NCBI GenBank assembly: GCA_023398495.1
Contig: JAEWSG010000246.1
Coordinates: forward strand, 1-8,475
DNA from: Bacillota bacterium
Lineage (GTDB): Bacteria > Bacillota > Clostridia > Acetivibrionales > Acetivibrionaceae
DNA: 8,475 nt
Reading direction: 5' to 3'
Shown here piece by piece: positions 1 to 6,308 of this stretch. Below the pieces are notes generated by a model. The model did not search any database and was not told the DNA's origin. It saw only the letters and a list, made by a program, of their open reading frames with translations. A program made the translations under genes and the position numbers. The number at the start of each line of letters is the position of its first letter. The first letter of the stretch is position 1.

Positions 1-484
1 GCTCAATAAATCTTATTTCAAGTACATCGGTAAGTTTATAATCTTTTCTGCTATCTTCCCACAAATGAAATACACTATGATAATTTTCAACTTTTATATA
101 TTCAAAATCTAAAATATTTATAGTTATTGTCTTTTTTAATTCCTTAAAAGCTTGACCCTCACTCAATTGCTCTGTATATAGCTTTGACCAGTAAAATAAT
201 GTCCTCTTATCCATATTATATTGATTGACAATTTGTATTTCTATATTTATTTGTATCCCTGATATTGTTCTTGCTTTTATATCAAGTATCCCCAATTTAT
301 CTTCTGGTCTATCTTTATTAAGCTTAGTATTTTCAATTATATCTATATCATTTAGTTTATTTTCATCTTCAAGCATTAATACAGCATTTAGAAAACTTAT
401 AAGTATCTCTTTATTTTCTTGTCTCCCAAATATCCTCTGGAATACAAAATCGTTCTTTGCTTTCAGTCGGTATAAATCAATCAC
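1..484 (-). CDS. Rpn-family recombination-promoting nuclease / putative transposase (PD-(D/E)XK), 3' end outside window
   Basis: Translating the minus strand from 484 gives 161 uninterrupted codons, cut by the window edge. The N-terminus carries the hallmark RLKAKNDFVFQRIFG and NKEILISFLNAVL segments of the Rpn/PDDEXK 'transposase' family (TIGR01784-like). The catalytic core follows: GILDIKA supplies the Asp, and the later INIEIQI supplies the E-x-Q of the PD-(D/E)XK fold. The next segment, MDKRTLFYWSKLYTEQLSEG, is also typical. Known family members are DNA endonucleases that promote RecA-independent recombination and are common in clostridia as multicopy accessory genes. No ATG precedes the conserved region. 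The only usable start is GTG at 484, eight codons after an in-frame TAA, with no good Shine-Dalgarno. It may therefore be leaderless or 5' trimmed. Family identity is secure; the start is not. Confidence 0.88.
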   Translation of the reverse strand, partial: MIDLYRLKAKNDFVFQRIFGRQENKEILISFLNAVLMLEDENKLNDIDIIENTKLNKDRPEDKLGILDIKARTISGIQINIEIQIVNQYNMDKRTLFYWSKLYTEQLSEGQAFKELKKTITINILDFEYIKVENYHSVFHLWEDSRKDYKLTDVLEIRFIE

Positions 485-493
485 CCCACTTCG

Positions 494-502
494 ATTATAG
501 CA
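494..502 (-). promoter_or_regulatory. Extended -10 promoter candidate for the Rpn gene
   Basis: On the minus strand TGCTATAAT gives a consensus extended -10 (TG-N-TATAAT) ending 9 nt before the GTG at 484. No convincing TTGACA is seen 17-18 nt upstream, as is common for extended -10 promoters. Transcription would begin within a few bases of the GTG, implying a leaderless or nearly leaderless mRNA. In such AT-rich DNA a chance match is possible. Confidence 0.35.
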
Positions 503-657
503 TATCTTTTATACTGGTTGTATAGAATGTTTATTTATTACACATTATGCACCTTTAAGTTCTGCACTTTACATTTTTTAAGTCTGTAGTCCCGGGTATC
601 TCACATTTCTGAAAAATCTAAAAATATACTCGTGTGAATAGAAAATGCTTTTTTCTC

Positions 658-698
658 AAAAGCCTCTGTTAGGAGCTAACGAAGCCCTTCTCTTTTTT
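658..698. terminator. Intrinsic terminator-like hairpin, usable from both strands
   Basis: The arms AAAAGCCTC-TGTTAG and CTAAC-GAAGCCCTT pair around a GAG loop, giving about 14 pairs including G-T wobbles and one bulge. On the plus strand the hairpin is followed by CTC and six Ts (693-698). On the minus strand it is preceded by A-rich sequence and ends in four Ts. No plus-strand gene enters it from within the window, so its use is probably as a second terminator for minus-strand transcripts or as a relic. Confidence 0.5.
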
Positions 699-777
699 GG
701 GGAATGGGGATTTTTATGCTTTTCTTCGAAGGCTCTAAATATACTATTATTAAACATTAAACAAAACTGTAATTTCG

Positions 778-813
778 GGTAAAAGAAAAGCCGGAGACAT
801 TGCTGAATCCGGC
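778..813 (-). terminator. Rho-independent terminator downstream of the RHS stump
   Basis: On the minus strand the stem GCCGGA/TCCGGC (808-813 with 790-795), closing a 12-nt loop, is followed immediately by TTTTCTTTT. This is a classic intrinsic terminator. It lies about 135 nt beyond the stop codon of the RHS reading frame at 948. Confidence 0.72.
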
Positions 814-947
814 ACTCCCAAAAATCAATGTTAATTTAGACTCAAGGATTGTTTGATTTAATATCATCTGGAAAAGAAGATGCAATTTGTGCACTCCAAT
901 AACGAATATTTAACCTACTTAATTACTTTTTAGGTTTTATAAAATTA

Positions 948-1988
948 TCAGTAGCCTTGTTTTGCTTCACAAATGTGCATTAATAGTACTCCTATCTTAT
1001 CCGAAATCTTCAATATTTCATCTATTTTAACCATTACTCCAGAGAATTGATTCCAAAATGCTTCATCACTATTCACGCTGTTATTACTATTTCCCTGAGA
1101 TTCAACACTTTTTGCCGGTGTTTGAATTTTAGCACTCTTTGTCCACGTTTGTATATTTCCACCACGAACACCTTGCCCGCCATCACTTACGTCAATTGCA
1201 TTTAGTGCCATAATTTTGGAGTATTGCTTTTGTGCATCAATACTGGTACGGGAGCCTTCAAACATTAACCCAAGTGATTTCCAAGTCGCATCCCCAACAA
1301 TACCATCATCATCTAATCCGTGATCCTTTTGGTACCTTTCTACTGCGGCCTCAGTTAAGCCACCATAATAACCATAATCAACACCTTTTGGCATGTGTAA
1401 ATATCCCTTAGTAACGAGCATCTTTTGAAGAACAACAACATCATTGTCTTTTGTTGAACCGTTCTTTAAAATTTCACCTTCGTATTTATGCCCTGTCGGA
1501 TCCCAATACATTATCGGCTCATTATGACAATACGTATAAAGATTCAAACTCAGCGGATCACCTGCACTACCCCTGTATGTATCCTCCTGCAAAAATCTAG
1601 CCACTTTCGGATCATACATCCTAGCATTGAGGTAATACAAGCCGGTTTCCTCATCGTATTGATACCCTGCATATGTAATGCTGTTGTTTATCTTCTCAGT
1701 TGTCTCAACGCCACTGGCAGTATAGTACTTCTGCTCCAATATGTTACCAAAGGCATCGTAGTAGTAAGAACCCCTTACAACTCCGGTTGAAGCGTCAATC
1801 AATGCTGTCACATCGGCATGACCGTTGTACATATAATACAGTTTATCACTACCGGATTTTCTCATCAACAGGTTTGTGCCATAAATATTTCTACCGGCTT
1901 ACTTGCCGGTACCGTCAATCTCCAGCACTACCTTGTCATACTCGTACAGGTATCTTGTAGTTGAGCTGTTTACGGTTATCCCTACTAG
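948..1988 (-). pseudogene. RHS repeat-associated core protein, C-terminal remnant with peptidoglycan-binding domain
   Basis: The remnant begins in-frame just after a TAG (1989-1991) with RHS-repeat-like sequence (TTRYLYEYDKVVLEIDGTGK). It then meets a TAA at 1899-1901 where related proteins would have a sense codon (CAA to TAA is a single change). The frame resumes to 948 as a 306-residue open stretch whose first codon (TTG, 1868) is internal, without a ribosome binding site. In that stretch, residues 37-44 (YDAFGNIL) and about 66-126 (LYYLNARMYDP, RFLQEDTYRG, NLYTYCHNEP, DPTG) form the RHS-associated core, which normally closes the toxin-encapsulating shell. Residues about 133-200 match a PG_binding_1 domain (VVVLQKMLVTKGYL, YYGGLTEAAVERYQKDHGLDDDGIVGDATWKSL in part). 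The last 100 residues are unrecognised and low in complexity. With most of the RHS body missing and a stop inside, it should not make a functional RHS protein. A downstream internal start cannot be excluded. Confidence 0.85.
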
Positions 1989-2007
1989 CTAAATATTAAA
2001 ATTTCAA

Positions 2008-2040
2008 TGTCCAGTTGGGGAAACGCTTCCCTTCTGGACA
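2008..2040 (-). terminator. Strong nested hairpin beside the RHS break, possible terminator
   Basis: TGTCCAG and CTGGACA form a perfect 7-bp outer stem, with an inner GGGAA/TTCCC stem around an ACGC loop. On the minus strand it is followed by TTGAAATTTT, a weak U-rich run, so it could stop transcription just before the RHS remnant. It could equally be an element end; the U-run is not ideal. Confidence 0.4.
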
Positions 2041-2082
2041 TCAGTATATCATCTGGAAAATCACTTTCCCATACGCCAAATC

Positions 2083-2266
2083 TTTGACGCTTACAAAGTA
2101 AATAGCAAAACTATTATAACTATTATAGAAGAATTATCTCATAATCCTTAATTCTTTGCGAGGTACGCATGGTTTACCGTTTACATTAGATCTATAGATC
2201 TCCTAAAATAGAAAATAGAATACATTAAAGCGTCAAATTATTACAGGTAGTATCAATTTGACGCTT
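2083..2266. repeat. Small element with TTTGACGCTT inverted-repeat ends (MITE-like), with a third end copy
   Basis: TTTGACGCTT at 2083-2092 faces its exact complement AAGCGTCAAA at 2228-2237, bounding a 155-bp non-coding unit. The sequence continues into a further copy of the end at 2257-2266. As a result 2228-2239 and 2255-2266 form a perfect 12-bp palindrome with a 15-nt loop, and TTTGACGCTTACAAA occurs directly repeated at 2083-2097 and 2257-2271. No obvious target-site duplication is visible. The layout suggests a non-autonomous element or a nested insertion. Confidence 0.55.
2095..2187 (-). repeat. Repeat copy A (same sequence as 6655-6745)
   Basis: This is the first copy of a dispersed repeat. 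The core 2121-2178 aligns without gaps to 6671-6728, with 54 of 58 bases identical by direct reading. The flanks also align, with a 9-nt insertion in this copy (an extra CTATTATAA-type unit) and a 7-nt deletion. Copy B lies directly upstream of an IS4-type transposase start, so copy A is probably the stranded 5' end of a related insertion sequence whose transposase is gone. It lies in the same orientation as copy B. Confidence 0.75.
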
Positions 2267-2299
2267 ACAAAAGAAAAACCCAGCAACCATTTTCTGGTA
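2267..2299 (-). terminator. Terminator candidate after the 2338-2763 gene
   Basis: On the minus strand a short CCAG/CTGG stem (2294-2297 with 2280-2283) is followed by GGTTTTTCTTTT. It lies about 40 nt past the stop of the candidate immunity gene. The U-run is good and the stem is short, so this is moderate evidence. Confidence 0.4.
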
Positions 2300-2337
2300 G
2301 ACAAGGCTTAAAATTAGATATAAAGCTTGTTGAAGTA

Positions 2338-2763
2338 CTATTTATTTTTTAGATTCTGTAATATATTATAAATTCTTGTTTCAGATAACCGTGTATACTT
2401 TTTAACTGTATCAATATCCATGCCATCAGCAAGCATAGCAGTTACGACTGCCATTTCTCCTCTTATCTCTCCTACCGAAATAGCTGTTCTTGCCCCTTCA
2501 TCTCTACCTTCCATTCTCTCATTAGAAACAACATATTCCTTTTGTAAATTCAGCTCTATATACCATCTCATTTCTTCAGGAAGCGACGGGTCATATCTAA
2601 CAATTCCTTCCCATTCCTGTTCATCTTGATATCCGATAACATTGTCTCCATCCCTAAATGCGAAATACTCTACATCAAATGGTGATATAGTCGGCTTATC
2701 AAAGCCCAAATAATTAAAATTACAATCTATTGATATTTTAGTTTTTATTTTTTTATTATCCAT
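2338..2763 (-). CDS. Candidate immunity protein with an Rpn-like C-terminal tail
   Basis: The gene encodes a 141-residue soluble protein with no signal peptide or membrane segment. The start is firm: ATG at 2763 with AAGGAG five bases upstream, only 20 nt after the stop of the HINT-toxin module. That is the usual place for an immunity gene. Residues 1 to about 75 are an acidic, aromatic-rich domain (FAFRDGDNVIGYQDEQEWEGIVRYDP in part) that I do not recognise. Residues about 83-141 change character. EGRDEGARTA, then EIRGEMAVVTAMLADGMDID, then KYTRLSETRI resemble the helical tail of Rpn-family nucleases (lysine/glutamate-rich linker, then 'A..ML..GMDID.I...TGLS..EI'). The nuclease core itself is absent. 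The immunity role is inferred from position. It could instead be a truncated or hybrid Rpn-related protein. Confidence 0.75.
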   Translation of the reverse strand: MDNKKIKTKISIDCNFNYLGFDKPTISPFDVEYFAFRDGDNVIGYQDEQEWEGIVRYDPSLPEEMRWYIELNLQKEYVVSNERMEGRDEGARTAISVGEIRGEMAVVTAMLADGMDIDTVKKYTRLSETRIYNILQNLKNK

Positions 2764-2783
2764 ACATTCTCCTTAATTATAAA

Positions 2784-3662
2784 TTATTTTGTAGGATTTG
2801 ACTTAACATTAAATGTACTTTGTAAGTTTGCTGCTTCTGCTTCAGTTAACACTTGTCCTCCACGGGTAATAATTGATACATGGTTTGGGTTTTTAGCTGT
2901 TGGCGAAGACACAACATCATATCCTTTTGCTCTTAATTCCCCAACTGTTGTTGAAGAAATTTTATTTTGTGGCAGACCTTTTGATAATTCCGCTTCTGAT
3001 ACACCAACTCCTCCATTTGCCGATAGAGAACCGTCTCCACCTTTTGCTTGATTCTTTATTAAATCACCTGCTTTGCTTTCACCACCACGGACAACTATAG
3101 CATCATCTGGAAGTTGAGCACAAGGGTTAGAGCCTGTATTGTGTACAAGAACATTATAACCTGACACATAATATGTATACCAATCATCAACCTCAAAATT
3201 ATATACCTTAACTGGTGTCTTAAGGTTTTCAACGCTTAATGCCTTAACCTCAGTTTCTTCACCGTTTGCCAGCCTTAGTTCATCCCCAACTTTTAGGTCT
3301 TGAGCTTCAACCCACCCTTTGCTTATTACATAAAACGGGTGCGGGAATGTGGTCTTAATTTCTGTATCCTTTACTGAAATACGAAGTAAAATATAGGCAT
3401 CATTTATGAAAATCTGTTTTACGGTCTTATAGCCCTTCTCCCAAGTTTCAACGTTTTCACAATAGACTGTATCTCCATCTTTGATGTCACGAATCTGTTT
3501 ATGTCCATCTTCAATCTTAACTAACGTTTCTCCAGTAAAGCATATTCCCCCTGTAGCACTACCCGTTTCCTTATTAGGCTTAGCAGTCCAAGGCTTATAA
3601 AGGCAATATAAATAATTATAAGCAATAATGAATACATAAAGCTCACCCTGATGTTGTCTTAG
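2784..3662 (-). pseudogene. Orphan RHS C-terminal cassette: pretoxin HINT domain plus toxin tip, no start codon
   Basis: An open frame runs from just after a TAG at about 3663 to the stop at 2784 (292 codons). There is no ATG anywhere, and its only GTG starts lie deep within it, for example 3167. From 3542 to 3138 it encodes a HINT domain of about 135 residues: the N-terminal Cys in GGICFTGETLVKIEDG, the TTFPHPFYV block, KGWVEAQDLKVGDEL, VYNFEVDDWYTYYV and the terminal VLVHN. HINT domains upstream of toxin tips are known autoproteolytic release modules in polymorphic toxins. The tip (3137-2787, 117 residues) has VVRGGES, SANGGVGVSEAELSKGLP, TTVGELRAKGYDVVSSPT and NPNHVSI, a conserved-looking toxin-tip family I recall from other RHS proteins but cannot name. 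The RHS body and core are missing, and the first 40 codons look like junk. It is probably silent unless recombined onto an rhs gene. Confidence 0.82.
3521..3637 (-). CDS. Possible 38-residue hydrophobic small protein overlapping the cassette's 5' edge
   Basis: In another minus-strand frame, ATG at 3637 opens a 38-codon frame. It is preceded by GGGTGAG, a passable ribosome binding site. The product starts MYSLLLIIIYIAFISLGLL, a plausible single membrane helix, followed by a basic stretch (IRKRV). It overlaps the start of the HINT frame, where that frame looks unlike RHS sequence. It could be a real small membrane peptide, the remnant of a different gene at the recombination junction, or chance in AT-rich DNA. 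I favour remnant or chance. Confidence 0.2.
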   Translation of the reverse strand: MYSLLLIIIYIAFISLGLLSLIRKRVVLQGEYALLEKR

Positions 3663-3984
3663 CTAGTGCTTTTTACACCACTGATTTTCAGTCAATTTTT
3701 ATGTAAAAAATCACTTCCTATGTTTGTGCCCCGCTTCTTCAATATTTGACATAGCATTCTAGAGATAACGAACTGTAAAGATAAATATATGATTCGCTCC
3801 CCTTATTTGAAACCAAATAGGTGGCTGGTCATTACGCTTCGCTTCACTGCTCGCCATGCAACCGGGCTCATCAAATTTATCTATTTTTACAGTTCGATCT
3901 CTACACCCATTTTAGAAAAGAAATATTATCCTAAGAAATAGGTTTCTTCCATAAAGCTTCTAAGCCCGTGAAAAATATTCACTC
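3663..3984. other. Gene-free stretch between methyltransferase and HINT-toxin cassette
   Basis: No coding-like frame is visible on either strand, and minus-strand frames are broken by stops at once. The main content is the inverted-repeat element at 3761-3902. Near 3690 a short ACTGA/TCAGT hairpin precedes a T-run on the plus strand, too weak to call. GTGAA/TTCAC at 3968-3982 sits directly behind the methyltransferase stop, but I see no U-tract. Confidence 0.55.
3761..3902. repeat. 142-bp MITE-like element with imperfect inverted-repeat ends
   Basis: The left end (3761-3786) and right end (3875-3902) are imperfect inverted complements. Both contain AGAGAT, an exact CGAACTGTAAA and then GATAAAT, with small indels. 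The interior is much richer in G+C than the flanks and holds a second hairpin (TATTTG/CAAATA near 3803-3819) and the sequence CACTGCTCGCCATGCAACCG. It has no reading frame. The pattern suits a non-autonomous transposable element or a folded repeat; I cannot name a family. Confidence 0.55.
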
Positions 3985-4749
3985 CTACTTTTCAGCCACA
4001 ACAAGCATTTCATAATCCTCGGTTGTAAGTTTGTCATTTCTCGAATAAGAGCCCAGTTTTGCCCCAAATATTTCAATCTTTTTAAAACCAAGAGATTTAA
4101 GCAGCCATGTTATTTCGCTTGGAACATAGTATCTCTCATTACACTCAAGCCGGTGTTCATTCCCATCATCATCGGTAAACGTTGTGATATTATAATCCCT
4201 GAAAGTCATTAAATCAAAGTTTTCACTTTTGTAACTTGCTCCTTCTTCATTATTGCCAGATTCATGAAAATCATTGATGGAATGATACAATGGATATAAT
4301 CCGTTAAGAGTAGTAAATATAAATTTACTTGAACGCTTCAAAGATTTTGCAACACTTTTCAGTATTTCAAAATTCAAATCATCCGTCTCCATAAGCGGAA
4401 ATCCACCCTCACAAAGCATAATAGCAACGTCAAACTGGTTTTCAAAAGGGAGGTTTCTGGCATCATGCTTTAAAAAATCAATCTTAAGATTATTTGCCTT
4501 TGCTTTCTCTCGGGCTTTTTCCAATTGGGACTCTGATAGATCAATACCTGTGAGCAAATACCCTCTTTGGGAAAGCTCAATTGAGTGTCTGCCGGTTCCG
4601 CATCCAACATCAATTATTTTTAAGGATTTATTATAGTTCAGTTCTTTCTCAATAAAATCGCATTCACCCATCGTTCCCTGGGTAAAAATCTCCTTGTCAT
4701 ATTTTTCCCCATAGTTATCAAACAATTTTTCATACCACTGTTTTGACAT
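3985..4749 (-). CDS. Class I SAM-dependent methyltransferase
   Basis: The gene encodes a 254-residue cytoplasmic enzyme of usual length for the Methyltransf_11/25-type fold. Motif I is at residues 45-55 (IIDVGCGTGRH, the SAM-binding glycine loop). The acidic residue that binds the SAM ribose follows at about D70 (TGIDLSESQLEKA). HDARNLPF (95-102) is the adenine-contacting region and FDVAIMLCEG (106-115) is motif IV. The C-terminal half (LNGLYPLYHSI, ITTFTDDDGNEHRL, ERYYVPSEITWLLKSLGF) follows the pattern of small-molecule methyltransferases. ATG at 4749 has an excellent GGAGGTG five bases upstream. The substrate cannot be read from the sequence. It stands alone between two accessory modules, with a terminator upstream, so it probably has its own promoter. 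The gene looks intact and is the only clear metabolic-type enzyme in the window. Confidence 0.93.
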   Translation of the reverse strand: MSKQWYEKLFDNYGEKYDKEIFTQGTMGECDFIEKELNYNKSLKIIDVGCGTGRHSIELSQRGYLLTGIDLSESQLEKAREKAKANNLKIDFLKHDARNLPFENQFDVAIMLCEGGFPLMETDDLNFEILKSVAKSLKRSSKFIFTTLNGLYPLYHSINDFHESGNNEEGASYKSENFDLMTFRDYNITTFTDDDGNEHRLECNERYYVPSEITWLLKSLGFKKIEIFGAKLGSYSRNDKLTTEDYEMLVVAEK

Positions 4750-4904
4750 TCTACACCTCCATTATTACATACCCCTTAATTCATAATCATACCTTACACT
4801 GCAGGTTCAATACAAGTCCTTTCAACAATGTCCCGGATGGAGTTTTTGAAGTCGACAGGTAAGCGTTATCTCTTGCTAATGCGTGAAACTCTTTTCGTGG
4901 AATA

Positions 4905-4929
4905 AAGGCCAGGATTTGCTCCCGGCCTT
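4905..4929 (-). terminator. Intrinsic terminator after the membrane protein gene, copy 1
   Basis: AAGGCCAGG and CCCGGCCTT pair (one mismatch) around an ATTTGCT loop, followed on the minus strand by TTTATT. It lies about 105 nt past the stop of the 5036-6091 gene. The same stem and loop recur at 7636-7660, and similarity extends into the flank on the high-coordinate side (AGAATCAGAAATAAGG against AGAATTAAGAATAAGG on the minus strand). Confidence 0.65.
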
Positions 4930-5035
4930 ATTTCTGATTCTAACAGGTGGAATAATCTACTACTAAGGTATGAGTTTTGTTATACTTCTTTATCAACTCG
5001 TGCTCCCATAGTCAGAATTAATAAAAATAAACATT

Positions 5036-6091
5036 CTAAATACCTTCACACTTATTATTATCAACCATACGAATAAAATCTTCATAATTATCTGACCACA
5101 TATTATAAATCTCAATAGAATACCCCGATATAACCCATGGTACTTTGCCTAAAATACTAGATATAGCGGCATTTAAAAGCCCTTCATTTTTTCCAAAAAA
5201 AATATCTAATGATTTTTTATCATAAAGTTTTATATTTAGTTGACATGAAATTGGCACATTCCCGGTTTGTGTATTTATAGTTCTAAAAACCCATATAATA
5301 TCAGTAAGTTTATATATTTTTAGATTATTTAATTCTTCAACAATTAACCATGATTTAGTAATCGTTGTATTTAAATATTTCTCTCTTGTTTCCATCTGTA
5401 ACTCATTATTAATGTCTGATGCTACATTATCTACGTCACCATATTTGCATATAGATTTATAAATTGGATGAGTTTTAGGATTTAATGTATACAATATAAT
5501 TTTAATTATATTAATAATAATTATCAACAAAGGTATCATGCATAACATAATTCCTAAGTATCCAGGTTGTCTAAATGATCTAGCATCAAGAATAAATGGG
5601 TAAAACACATATTCAAATTCCTCAGTAAATAATTCAGATTCCATATATGTTTCTTTAAGTGCATCAAAAAGTTCATCTGGCATTTGTTTTAATTTTCCAC
5701 TGACACAAAGATTTGGTTCTTTAAATTTAGGCACATCGACAACAAGAAACTTGTCTTCAATACGCAATAAAAGACATTTTGATACAACAGTCTCTCTACT
5801 CCCCCCATCTTCAGTATAAAAAACTCCTGTTTCATATAAATCTGTTCCCTCAACTGCAACAAAATACTCTTTCAATGAATTAACCTTATCTATAGAATTT
5901 AAATCTTGATAATTTCTATTAAATGGGCCGAATAAAAAATTGTAATAATACTTACTGAAAACAACACCAAATAAAAACACAAGCAATAATAAAACTACAC
6001 TAAATATTAGTAAATTTCTTTTGTGTTTTTTTATTTTTAATAATATAAAATTAGCTGATACAGAATTTTCTTGATTAATTGTTTTATTCAT
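5036..6091 (-). CDS. Two-helix membrane protein of unknown function (DUF6709-like by recall)
   Basis: The 351-residue protein has an N-terminal basic stretch (KIKKHKRN), a first membrane helix at about 27-46 and a second at about 178-201. About 130 residues lie between the helices, and a C-terminal soluble domain of about 150 residues follows. With lysines before helix 1, the middle domain is predicted outside the membrane and the C-terminal domain inside. The order of blocks (FLFGPFN, LKEYFVAVEG, CLLLRIEDKFLVVDV, FILDARSFRQPGYLG, THPIYK, SWLIVEELNNLKIYKLTDIIWVFR in part) matches a family I remember as DUF6709, but this was not checked. ATG at 6091 has TAGGAGA eight to nine bases upstream. 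No toxin-like frame precedes it. A role as immunity protein against a membrane- or wall-acting effector is possible from context only. Confidence 0.8.
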   Translation of the reverse strand: MNKTINQENSVSANFILLKIKKHKRNLLIFSVVLLLLVFLFGVVFSKYYYNFLFGPFNRNYQDLNSIDKVNSLKEYFVAVEGTDLYETGVFYTEDGGSRETVVSKCLLLRIEDKFLVVDVPKFKEPNLCVSGKLKQMPDELFDALKETYMESELFTEEFEYVFYPFILDARSFRQPGYLGIMLCMIPLLIIIINIIKIILYTLNPKTHPIYKSICKYGDVDNVASDINNELQMETREKYLNTTITKSWLIVEELNNLKIYKLTDIIWVFRTINTQTGNVPISCQLNIKLYDKKSLDIFFGKNEGLLNAAISSILGKVPWVISGYSIEIYNMWSDNYEDFIRMVDNNKCEGI

Positions 6092-6165
6092 TGATGGAAT
6101 CTCCTAATTTATAATTTACAAGTTTAAACCGCCTAAAGAATTCTGCATTGCGATTTATCGGTGTT

Positions 6166-6194
6166 ATTCTATCACATTATGATATTTCAAACAA
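6166..6194 (-). promoter_or_regulatory. Sigma-A type promoter candidate for the membrane protein gene
   Basis: On the minus strand TTGTTT (6194-6189) and TAGAAT (6171-6166) are separated by exactly 17 bp, placing the transcription start near 6159 and a leader of about 68 nt before the ATG. Both boxes deviate from consensus and the region is AT-rich, so this is suggestive only. Confidence 0.35.
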
Positions 6195-6308
6195 TATAAG
6201 CACAAATTTTAGGAATACAGTAATAAAGGGTATTTCAACCACAATAATGATATAGTATTTACCGGTAGATTTAGAAATTTAAAACAACCTTGATGATGGG
6301 GCTATAAT

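Larger units (their letters stand above)
485..947. other. Non-coding stretch between the RHS stump and the Rpn gene
   Basis: I find no coding-like frame here on either strand. It holds two hairpins that look like transcription terminators (658-698 and 778-813, listed separately) and the Rpn promoter candidate. I see no tRNA and no riboswitch consensus that I recognise. Confidence 0.6.
1989..2337. other. Gene-free stretch packed with repeats
   Basis: This gap between the RHS stump and the first candidate immunity gene has no coding-like frame. It holds a strong hairpin (2008-2040), an element with 10-bp inverted-repeat ends (2083-2237), a third copy of that end sequence (2257-2266), a copy of the sequence found upstream of the IS4 transposase fragment (2095-2187), and a terminator candidate (2267-2299). 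It looks like an accretion of mobile-element ends. Confidence 0.6.

Noticed and set aside
225..500. Plus-strand frame rich in Ile, Ser and Phe
   Set aside because: It is the antisense shadow of the Rpn gene, with composition typical of reversed AT-rich coding DNA.
1488..1960. Two plus-strand frames opposite the RHS stump
   Set aside because: They are antisense to a well-supported RHS core and show no domain-like sequence or ribosome binding sites.
2900..3100. Plus-strand leucine/histidine-rich frame
   Set aside because: It is the shadow of the toxin tip on the other strand.
4795..4872. 24-residue minus-strand frame reading RLPVDFKNSIRDIVERTC... before the methyltransferase
   Set aside because: It looks somewhat protein-like and may be the tail of a lost gene, but it is bounded by stops, too short to identify, and has no start.
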